Shown one piece after another: positions 43,817-54,700 of a stretch of DNA of 64,000 bases. This DNA is from Symbiodinium kawagutii (taxonomy: Eukaryota; Sar; Dinophyceae; Suessiales; Symbiodiniaceae): positions 78,006-142,005 of the forward strand of contig VSDK01011562.1 in NCBI GenBank assembly GCA_009767595.1, written 5' to 3'. The translations under genes and the position numbers were made by a program. Numbering within the stretch: position 1 is the stretch's first letter; every line of letters starts with the position of its first letter. The notes under the pieces were generated by a model. That model worked only from the letters and a program-made list of their open reading frames with translations. It searched no databases and was not told the DNA's origin.

Positions 43817-46800
43817 ATGCCGGGGCTGCTTGACTTAGCAGAGAGCGGGAGCGGGACGGAAGATGAGACCGGGACGGAAGATGAGACAGACCGACAGAAA
43901 CAACAACTGAACAAGGAGCGAACCGAGAAAGCTATTAGGGCAAGACTTCTCAACAGGATCAAAGAATCTAAGAACGTTCTCGAGAGAGCTGGAGAAAGTG
44001 GCCCCAAGCAATCAGAGAAGAGCTGGGCCTTGAGATTGCAGGAATCTTTCTTCACCCCGAACGCTTACACCGCAATCAGTCAGATGAAAGACACTGCCTA
44101 TGATAGGCCAGACTACAAACAATTGTTGCAGGATCGGGCAAGGGCTGCGATGAGTTTGATGATACAAATTCTGTTGTTCCTCAGACGTTTGCTCAGTCCA
44201 GCACAGAACTCTTGTCTCCATATCTTGGAAACGGTTGTGCTGGATGATACATCATGCCGTATCCGAAATCCAGCAGACAGTTCTTCCAATATCTACACTG
44301 TGATGAATACAATCCAGACACTTCACATCAGATATGACGATGGCAAGTGCAACAGTTTCTCAGTCCCTTCTCCCTTTCTCATGCTGCAGTCGCAAAAAAC
44401 AGATGACTTGCATTCAGCATACACGTCGCATCTTTTGTTGACCAGCCAGGGTGTTGGACAGGCCATTCAAAATGTGGAAGCGGCACTGCCATCGTCTCAT
44501 TCACTCAACAAGTCAACAAAACAACTTCTGGATGATTTGCCGTCAAATTGTTGGAAAACACAAATCATGATTGGTGACTCTCTTCCAACGAATGATGCAG
44601 TTTGGAAACATGAGCGTGCACTGCTGGTTGGCGGCAGCTCTGATCGATCTCGAAGATTGGGCCTTCGCATCAAGTGCCAGTTGCACCAGGTGTGCTTGGT
44701 ACGTAAGCCAGCTGTGTTGAGCGTCGACAAGTATTGGTCAACACTGGTCAGGCTTGCTCATCTATTTGAACAGTTTTCGTTCAAACGCCAGTTCGCATTG
44801 GCGCTGGTTCAGGTTCTCAAATCCCCAGGGACTTTCCAACGATGCTTGGATCTTGATATTGATATCAATTTCATATCATGTCTCTCTTTTATTTGTGTCT
44901 GTACTTAAGTGAATCTGAATCCCCAAATGATGCAATACGGATTCATTTTGCCTCTGACATTGTTATTTCCAGATGAGATGATGCTGCACTGATATGATAT
45001 GGACCGGATATGTTATTGACGCGATTGACACGATTGATTCTAGTATTGTAAAGTATTTTAGTGCAATATAGTCTAGTCACTAGTCACAGTATAGTCAGTA
45101 GTAGAGTATTAATACTACCATCAAGATTCATTAAACCAAAAACATATTTCATGACATTGATTTAGAATAAATAGATCAGTAAAGTTGCGTATAGGCAGTA
45201 CAGGTCAGTACAACTTACAAGTAGACGGTATGCAGTATGCACTGTTGGTTGGTGTTCGTTGGGCTGTTGGAATTCTAGTTGGTGTGTATATGTTGGCTAG
45301 CCACCATCAGAATTAAGGTGTGCCGGTGCAACACTATCCGGCTGGCATGCAATCTTGGGCACGCCGGGCTCAATGGATCATTGACGGACTTTGCGATCAC
45401 TCTCACCGATCTGTTGGTTTGTTGAAGGATTTCTTGGCCATGTGCAATTCTGACACCACATCAGATAATCTGATTCATTGGTGTAAGGGCTGCTGCAAAT
45501 CCGATGAGGAAGCCATGGACAAAACACTGCGAAGTGTGGTGCCCCTGTTCAGTCAAGGATTTCGGGTACCACTTCTCTACAGGTTCAAGCATTTCTCCCA
45601 CGCAGCTAGCTGGATGAATACTGGATGTTGCTGTTTCAATTTGCTCCCTCGTGTGCTTGCCCAAATGCAAGACAATGCATCCAACCAATCGGACGCATCC
45701 TCTCGTTTGTCTGGCATGGTGGACTCATTGCTGCAAGATGTCACAGGCAGCAATGCTGAAGAGTTCCAACTTAAACTGGATGAGTTGTTGGACAACGATC
45801 TGAGCTTCAGTGTACAGAACAGTGTTCGCAAAAAACTTGTCAGCCAGGAATTGTCAAAGCCAGGTTTCAACCAATCTGCGATGCTCATTTATATCATTGT
45901 GGAGGCTTTGGAGTATGGCATGAATTTTTTCCTCCAAAGAACAGGCTGGTTGACACAAATGTCCGCTTTTGGACCGGAGCATCCGAAGCAACCGGAGTTG
46001 AAAGAGAAATCCAAGAATTCGTTTCTCCGGGTTGTTTCGGGTGATTTGGGGGAAGATTTGATTGACCGAACCATCAATCTTCTGGAGGCAGGCTTAGAAA
46101 AAAACATCACCATGGGCTTTGAACCGACAAGTGATCGGCTGTCTTTGTTCTTCAAACTTGTTGTGGCGTGCGCTAGCGACATTTGGAGGAGGATGGTTCT
46201 GGAATTTCAAAGCTGTCCATTTCGTCTCTTTGAGTGGCTGGCTTCTGGATATACAGTGGAGAAATTCGTGCAGTGCTGGGATGAGCTTGTGAAAACTAGG
46301 TCCAGATGCCCCGGGTGTGTTGACTCAACCTTTGCAGGTGTGATTCTAGACGAGAGCCCAGGACCTCTGGGTATGCATCCGAAGGAGTATCAAGATCGTT
46401 TGTTCTCTGAGTTCAGAAGTGTGTTGGCACACATTGCATCTTACTCGCCGGTCAACTCTGACAGTGTGGAGGTGAAACATGGCAACATGCAGTGGTCAAT
46501 CTCAAAGCGAGGTTCCATGTATGTAAAGAAGCCCAAGGCTGCCAAGGAAACATCCTTGCTCCAATCAGTGATTCGTTGTCATGGTTTGGCTCGGCAAGAT
46601 GCATACAACTCCACCATGCCCAGTGCACCTGTCCGCTCTGGCATTCGGAAACAAGTTGGCCGTGTTGGGAGAAACCAGTACAGCCAGCAGAAGGAGGACT
46701 GGACCGTGATCGGGATGGTATTGTTGTTAATGTGAAAAACAAATAGACAGATGACAAATCAAGAATTGTCTATACTATACGATGTTTACATTTAGAATTT

Positions 46801-49640
46801 TCAATTTATAATTTATAGCCGAACTATTTATAGTTTGTAGTCTATAGTAGTCTTTAGTTTATAATTACATTCTATAATTCAGATAATGTAACATAACTTG
46901 TAACATAACTATAACTAGACTACAATATTTTTTAAAGTATTATTATTATCATCAAGTCATATGATGTTGTTTTGTATTCATTCGTTTGTGATTCATGGTT
47001 CATTATTATGTGACTCATGACTCATGACTCATGATTCATGACAGTGACATTGAAATCGAAATCATTTTTCCCATGCCGCCCATGCCCATTCCTAATGTGA
47101 GATGTGATGTATTTCAAATCTGTTGGCCCATGACTTGCCACTCAGAGTTGAGATGTATTTCTCACGTTGGCATTTTTAGCTACACAGCCATCGAGTCTAT
47201 AATAGTCTGGTCCAGTCTGGTTGTTTGATTGTTCTTTGCCAGGACCAAGAGCGCAAGAGACCCATGGAGTCACGGGAAGCAAAGCAACTTCGCATTGGAG
47301 CTGCAACAGCGAAGAGAGTTCGGAATTTGTCAGGATGGAACATTTTCTTGCGTGAAACAATGACAAGCAATAGTCTTACTCCAGACCAGTTCACAACAAA
47401 AAACAAAGAAGCAGCAAACAAATGGAAGAACATGAATTCGGAAGAAAAACTAGCGTTCAAACTCCAAGCTCGACAAGAGCAAGAGTCCAGAGATGCTTTG
47501 TCCAAAACATCATTGCCATTGAAGGATGAAGGGCGAAATGAACTTGAAATCCAAGTTGGAAGGTCTGGGTGCAAGAAGCTTTCAGCAAAACGACTTGCCT
47601 TGAACGAACAGAACTTTTTGCAGGCCTCGATGTGGTCAGGGCCTACGCAGTTGGGCGATGGTTTTTTGGCATTTGGTTTGGGCTGTTTTCTTTTGAATCA
47701 GTTATAAGTTATAAGTTATAGTGATAGACAGACGTTATTTTATAGGCTATACAGAGATTTACAGTGTCCACACATGAAAGTCCATGGCCGTGTAGTGTTG
47801 CTCAATAATTGATGGCCTGATTTGGTCTGATTGCTTATGACTTATGACGCTCTGGTTTCATCTTACATCACAGTGTTTCCCGCATCATTGTCTTCGATTC
47901 AAATGATATGGCTGACTCGACAGTATTTTTTCTGCGAAACAAAATCAAAATCTAAGACAGTGACATGACATATCTGTATTTTGGTTCTATGTATCATTCA
48001 TGATTTTCATTTTACAGTGTAATGTAGATTCTGTATATGTGGTGATCTAACGTAATTTGTTTACATTTGCACATTCACATACCGATTAATAGATACAAAA
48101 CATATGCAGTAGTACTAGTACTTAGCATTAGAGCCAGAGCAGAAGAGCATTCACAATATGTATATATCTACCGTATTACTATGACTATTACGGTAATTGC
48201 TAAATGTTTTTCACTTTTTATAGTTTCAATAACTGACGACGTTCAAAATGTTTTCTCTTTCCAGGATCTCTCAACCCGGGGTCTTCTGCTTTTGTGCTTG
48301 AGTGCCTGAAGCCCTGCAAAAGCTCAGGACTTGGTGCCCTCAAAGCAGAGCATATTGATACTTGGTCTTCGGATCAGGTTGTGCAGGATTTCTTGGGCGC
48401 CACACTTCATCAGGATTTCAGACCATCCGGTGACCAGTCAAACTTCGTAGATATTGATGAGCCATGCCTTCCAGGCATGTGTAAGCACGATCCGTCTGCG
48501 TTATGGACACAAAGCTCAATGTTTGTGAGAGCTTTGCAGGCACATTTGGATGAGAAAAAGATCCTGACAGGGTCATTGCTAGTTTTCAAGTCTGCAGAGT
48601 TTCCACAAACAGCTTGCTTTTTTCTGGGCATTGTGCTCAAGAAGCCGCTCTTGCAAACAGCGATGTTGGCAAAAGTTACAGGTGACAGAGTTTTGTTCGA
48701 GAAACGCCAAGATGGAAAACCCAAGTTTTCCACAACACATCATGTGATTTCAAGTTTTCTGCGATCCACATCATCTGAACTGGATTGCATCACTGTTGAG
48801 CATTGGGTGTGCAGTCATTCGTTGGAGGACCAGTCTAAGTTGGTGGTGATTGCTGAGGAACTTCATTGCGAGTTTTGTGTGAACAAAAAACCGGAGAAAA
48901 GGGCAGCAAGCAGGAACCCCAATGCTCCTTTGCCGTTTGGTTTATCTGCCAGGGGCAATGCAAAGAAGAGGAAACAGCCACAGCCCACGCAAGGTGCTAA
49001 GGGTTCCAATCGCCATGACGCTGCAACCAAGCAGCAAAAAACTGGAGCGAGCGAACAATCAGATCCACAGAAAGCTCACGTTGCATCCATGAGTTCAAGT
49101 GAAGCTCACTCTGAGACACAGACAAGTGAGTCAGGGACTTCCAGTGATTCCGAATCCACGGATTCCAGTGACGGAGTGGCCATTGAGACGAGCCATGAAG
49201 ATTCTGTAGTTCCGATTTCAGAAGCAGTTGAGAAAGAGACTGTGGAGGTTCAATCTGTTGAGCATGAGATTGAGACTGCAGAAAAAACAAAAGAGGCTTT
49301 GTTGGAGGATATTTCTCAAAGAAAGAAAAGTGCAAGTACGTTTTTCTCACAGAAATTGGGTCTTGGCAAAGGTGGCTTGGCTGTTTCCTCACGGTCCAAG
49401 TGCCGCTTTTGTAACAAGTTCATTGAAAGAGACTCCGTCCGTTTCGAGTGGTATTGGAACAAATTGCGGCCTAATTCATGGATCCATTCACATTGTTTGC
49501 TTGAAATATCAGAATCATTTCAAATGCAAGAAGATACCAAAGCCGTCTTGCAGAACATTGCGGAAAGTAGCAGTGGCAGTGCTGATGCAGACGACCCCGT
49601 CAAAGTCGAAGCTGCTCGGATCCTTTCATTGATTGTTTGA
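43817..49640 (+). CDS. Gene T: four-exon gene, HMG-box-like and PARP-like zinc finger protein, possibly transposase-related
   Basis: Model: 43817-44843, 45318-46693, 47243-47660, 48265-49640. The lengths (1027, 1376, 418 and 1376) close perfectly to a 1,398-residue protein from ATG (MPGLLDLAESGSGTEDE) to TGA. Donors are GC (44844), GA (46694; GT at 46706 also fits) and GT (47661); the last acceptor is tttccag|ga. The N-terminus is acidic then basic/coiled. Residues 136-290 contain ETVVLDDTSCRI and IMIGDSLPTNDAVWKHE, acidic motifs spaced like a DDE RNase H-fold nuclease; this is speculative. Residues about 825-880 (SGWNIFLRETM, AANKWKNMNSEEKLAF) resemble an HMG box. A Ser/Glu/Lys-rich linker leads to CRFCNKF and WIHSHCL (Cx2C...Hx2C, PARP-finger-like) near residue 1319. 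It sits inside the methyltransferase gene, same strand. Confidence 0.7.
47243..47660 (+). CDS. Gene T exon 3, HMG-box-like
   Basis: Begins at tttgccag|gac and ends at gggcgatg|gtttt. It encodes 139 residues with the HMG-like pattern: SGWNIFLRETM, an amphipathic helix LTPDQFTTKNKEAANKWKNM, and SEEKLAFKLQARQE. The junction to exon 4 (phase 1, G|GA) reads QLGDGSLNPGSSAF without a break, which is good evidence for the model. Confidence 0.65.
48265..49640 (+). CDS. Gene T exon 4 (C-terminal), PARP-like zinc finger
   Basis: The 3' splice site is ttctctttccag|gatc. It encodes 457 residues: a globular part (VLECLKPCKSSGLGALKAEH, FLGIVLKKPLLQTAMLAKV), a Ser/Glu/Asp-rich linker with basic patches (NAKKRKQPQ), then SKCRFCNKFIERDSVRF and SWIHSHCLLEIS. 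It ends ILSLIV then TGA. Confidence 0.7.
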
Positions 49641-50900
49641 TCCCATTGCAGAATCCCGCAGCAAGGCAATCATGATTGCATCGCGACTCTTTACCTATAT
49701 AATTTGTAATTGAAATTGTGTAACAAGTTGTAAGAAGCAAGTAGGCAAGCAAGCCAGTATCAATCATAGAATCATAGATCAAGATGAAGCAGGCTTGTGG
49801 TAAACGATTAGATTTCTCGCAAACATTTGAGTCATGACTCTCAGGCAATTCAAGCAGCATGCATGACTCATGATTTATGAAACACCAAAGGTTTACTACT
49901 ACAGTTTTCGTTCTGATCAAAGTTGTCAGATATTGACATTGACATTGATGGTTGCAATACAGAGCGCTGCAGTACAGAAAATCTATTTGTCATCATATCA
50001 CTGAATTACACAAAATGTTTATGATATGTTTTTTTCAACAGAAGATTCATTTGTGACTCTTTACAGTGTTTAAAAAACGGGTTGATGATTTAATTTCTGA
50101 TAACTTAACTTATCATCAAACATTTATTTATTCAGTCACATCACATCTAATTGGACTTTGATTCGCACTTGCTTATCGCAAATCTTCACTAACCTCAGAT
50201 TCAGAATTGATTTCCGCACAGGACGGGATTCAGCAGTGATGCTCGGATGTGATTCCATCATTGGCGCTGAGGAAAAGACAAACCTGAATCAACCCTGGTC
50301 CCTAAGCCGATGTAACACATCCTTAGTACTTAGCATCATTAGGCATGCAGTATGACTCTGACAGTAATAGTATTCATAGTCTAAGTCTAATAGTCTATAG
50401 TCTATAGTAGTTGTGATGCATGGCATGGCTTATTGTTGGCCTTTGACTCATGACGCGTGACCCCCGGCCCATATGTGTATGACATACGAAAGATGTTCAG
50501 CTTCCGGTGGCACCACAACATATTCATATAAATATAAATTATGAAATTATCATTTACAGCGCACATTATTTACAATATCATGAAATACCAGTGTCAAACA
50601 TCTTATATTTCACATTTGCTCTCAAAAATGAATACTACAGTAGTACTACATATCGTAAACAGTCAACTATATCAAAATCATTTAGTATTGAATCTGAATC
50701 TACTATATAGAATATTCATATGATATATACATGATATCATATCATGAGCCTTAGCGCTTATCATGTAAAACCAATACGGTGCAATTTTTGTTATGTCCGC
50801 CCAGTCATAGTTCTTCGTAATCAAAGTGATTAATTATACAATAATGAGTTATGATATTGACATTGGCATTGATATATCAATAGAAATGATGAGATGAAGA
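49641..50900. other. AT-rich intron-like DNA
   Basis: No coding exon supported. A block near 50223-50330 (MLGCDSIIGAEEKTN) is open but fits no neighbour. CATGACTCATGA-type words are frequent. Confidence 0.4.
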
Positions 50901-51206
50901 TTAAATAAACACAAACAATTTCGATATGAGAATAAACCATACATGACTTTCTCCGAACGATGCCGTTGGCAGGCGCCCCTTGATTATATGCTCAATGGTG
51001 TCTCCGACGATGGCGAGGAGGTGGGGCTTGGCCTCATTCCAGGTTACAACCTGACTTTGATGATTTGTGAGAACCTTTGTTGCACTTAGTTTGCCTTTTG
51101 GACGTGAAAGCCCAACAGAAACACACATGTCACACTTCTCATGGTGGATGACAACATTCCGAACATTCCATTTCATATGGTATCTCGTTGGCATGTTTGG
51201 ATTCAA
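50901..51206 (-). pseudogene. Inverted fragment, possibly from a retroelement methyltransferase-like domain
   Basis: A minus-strand open frame of 101 codons, inside an intron of plus-strand gene D. It reads RNVVIHHEKCDMCVSVGLSR then PKGKLSATKVLTNHQ and GDTIEHIIKGRLPTASFGES. The Cys...G...K.T.vlTN...H..I.G pattern resembles, from memory, the part that follows the motif IV/VI region in methyltransferase-like domains of dinoflagellate retroelements. It has no start or flanking element ORFs, so it would be a remnant. Identity is tentative. Confidence 0.35.
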
Positions 51207-51740
51207 ATTCGGAACATTGGAATAATGAAAGTGAACAGATCATCAATTCCAGATCAAAGTAGAAATCATGACATGACAGTTGAAATGGGACAGCAGAAAG
51301 ATATGTATAATTTCATTGTAAAACTGTAAGACTTATATATGCTGTATGTCCTTAAACACCAGCAAATGAAGTCAGTATGTAGCAGATGTGGGGTGTTGTG
51401 GTGGCATGTGTGCATTCTTGTTTCTGCGTATTTATCATTTCAGTTCTGCTTCCAGTTTACTGGTTTCTCATTCTATATCTTTTGATCCTTCTCAATCTTT
51501 CTATCTCTTTCCCAAGTTCTGTCATTTGCGCCCGCACATGCCATGATTTGCCAGTCCATATTCCTAAGTTTACTCGTCGCCCATTGGTGTGTCATTGTGC
51601 TTCAGCCTATCAGCCTATCTCATCTTATCCTATATTCAATTTATGTTTGAGCTTGGATTGTTCAAAAAATGAAAGGTATGTAACGGTATGTATGACTTAC
51701 GACAATCCATCACAATCCCATGATCCGTCACTGATGCAAG

Positions 51741-54700
51741 GTCTTCAAAGTTCCGTATGGCTCAGAGCAGAAGGAGGCTGTTCATCGTGATGGTGCGGCA
51801 GGATGTTTGTCCAGAGGCTGACCTTGTTGACAACATCACGAAGCTGGTTTGCAAGGTCTTGCCAATGTCCTGGGGTCCATTACCAAATGAGCGCTACCAC
51901 GCTAGAGAGACAGTTCATGAGATCCGCCACTACAATCGTGCCATTCTTTCAGACATGGGCAAACAGGAAACGCAGCCAGCAACTTCCCAGGAGGGGACCT
52001 GTTGAAACCAATCCTGGGGACAAGCCCCCACCCTCACAAATCCATCCCGTCCCTAAGACCCGAAGTTCCTCAAGCCCTTCGATCAGTTTTTTGAAAGTTT
52101 ACGGGGAGTTTACGGGGACTTTTCGGGGAGTTTTCGGAGGTTGCCTACACTATTTTGCAATTGGTTTCTATTTGTATGTTTAATTGGAAACTATTTGCAA
52201 ATTCTGGGGAAACTATTTGCAAATTCTGGATGGGTTTTGCCTGGTCTTTTTCAATTTGAAATGCTCACCCATCCTTTTGTGACAGGACCGTCGGGTTTCG
52301 AATGAGAGGAAAATGATGATCAGGTCCATGAAGAGGGAGGTCGGTTTGTTTCCTTTTGGGAGCCTTCAGCCCTATTCCAAGTCCCAACTCCCAGAGTCAG
52401 TTGCTGTGAAGCTCAACAGCCGCGAGCGAGAATCCCTGGACATACAGCATGCTCTGTTGCAGGTGGCTTGGATTGATTGAGGCTTGCTTGCTTGTTAGGT
52501 CAAATCTGGGGAAGGGTCAAAGTTCAGACTGATTGTATTTCGGAATTTCGTATTTATTTACTCAACATGTTTCATCTTCAACCAGATTTTGTCTTCTGTC
52601 TTCTGGTTCAATGGGTCCCTTCTTGAATCACCAGACTTGAGACTTGAGTGACTGAGCCTGACTCAAGACTACATAAAGACTCAAGACTTAAAGACCGCTA
52701 AGGAAAAACTGATAGTTCAACAGTGACTCGTGACAGTGATAGTCGGGATTCGGGATGATATATCAAAAGGACATTACGTGACAGTGACATATGATTCATT
52801 GACTAGACTTGACTATGCACATAGCATATCACTTATACTGAATCATATTGAAACATTGTATATATAAATTTGAATATATATGTTATATGTATATGATATA
52901 TGATTTTATATGGATATATATGGTATGGGTCTCAGGAAATGGTTCGAAACCGCTCGAAGCCGCTCGAAACTACTTCTCAGCAAGTAGCTCGAAACCGTTC
53001 GAAACCGCTCCCAACTATTACTAACCCCTACCCCCAAAAAATCCAGAATAGTTCGAAACCGCTCGAAACCGCTCGAAACCGCTCCCTACTGGGCACGATG
53101 TGCAAATAGTTCGAAACCGCTCGAAACCGCTCGAAACTATGTGTCAAGAAATAGTTCGAAACCGCTCGAAACCGCTTCCAACTGGTTCTTATTGTGCCTA
53201 TGATATGATAACTTTTGATAACTTATAAGTTAACCATTTATGACTTTATGATTCATGATTTATATAATGAGATTATTAGTTATAGTCATAGTTATAGTTA
53301 TAGTCATAGTTGTATTGATAATATATGATATAGATATATTTGATATGATATGAATAATGTTGGGTGCGTTACATGATGTTAGATCATTCGCTTAAGTTAT
53401 GTGACGTGATATATGATGATGTCATAAGGTCATACGTGCACTTAGTCATATAGAATAGACTATGACTATGACGCGACTATGACTATGACTATGACTTTGA
53501 CAGTGACTATGATAATTATGACTTTCAAGCTTATGTCATAGCCATCATTGTCATCATTATTCATTATTTATTTTTATTATAGTTAAGTTAGAGTCAGAGT
53601 CATAGTCATAGTCAGAGTCACATGAGTGGTTGCAAGTTTCATAAGCCAATCCTATCATTTTTTTTGATACGTTTGAGTCCTATGATGAATCTGATCTAAT
53701 TTGCGGAGGCATTTTATTTGCTTAACGTCAAGTTTTGTTTCTATGGCAATGGCATTGGTTCAAGGAGTCATGTAAGGTCAAGGTTAACTATTACTAATAG
53801 TAAACAATCATGGGCCATGGGTGTAATTGTAGTTCATCACATCATGTTCAAAACAAAGGATCACCGATTAATGACGCTGCGATTCAATCAAGACTCAGAC
53901 TAATCGTTGAATAAACCATTCATCGATTTCTTTACATTGACTTTGTTAATTTCATCGCATCATTCTGTTAAGTTTGGATTTATGGTTCATGATCAAATTT
54001 GCTTATTGCCATTTACTCTTCTGCGCTTATGAAAATTAAAACAAATCAATATTGTGAAGCAATGATATGACTTAACACATTTCAACTACTTACGTGAATG
54101 CCACGATTTGCCACATATCATTATCACGTTACATAACAATTCTTAACAAGTATATAATGTTCTTGTATTGTAGTACTACCGGTACTACCTATTAAAATGT
54201 ATCATCAGCATTATGTATAGATTGGATATACCATAGTGGCACGAAAGACATAATGGACTATATATTATATAATTTATATAATATTATTTGATTGATGTTG
54301 ACGATGTACAAAATAACATCATTTCAAAGATGTGATTTTGATGATCTTAGTCTTAGTCTACATAAAATCTAATTGTTGATTGAGAATATATGAACTGGCT
54401 GTATAACGGTATAACAACTAAATAATAAGTAACGAATGATTTGATACAACAAAAATGATTTGCATAAACTTTTTAAGATTGAGCTTTACGGCCTTACATT
54501 TACAATAACCAAATGACTTCAACGACAGTTTGCTACTTCACAAATGTTAAAACCGCTCCCAAACCTTCAGACCTTAAGGCCAACGGTGTCGACGCTGCAG
54601 CTGATCACTGTAACGTCGACCTCGCGCGTTCCTCGTCTCAAGACATTGAGCATTCCACGAGTTTTACATGTGAAGTGTCCTTCTCGAAATTACAGAGATT

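Noticed and set aside
51386..51790. Hydrophobic 134-codon plus-strand frame
   Set aside because: The sequence is a pyrimidine-rich intron; the real coding part is the overlapping motif VIII exon at 51741 in another phase.
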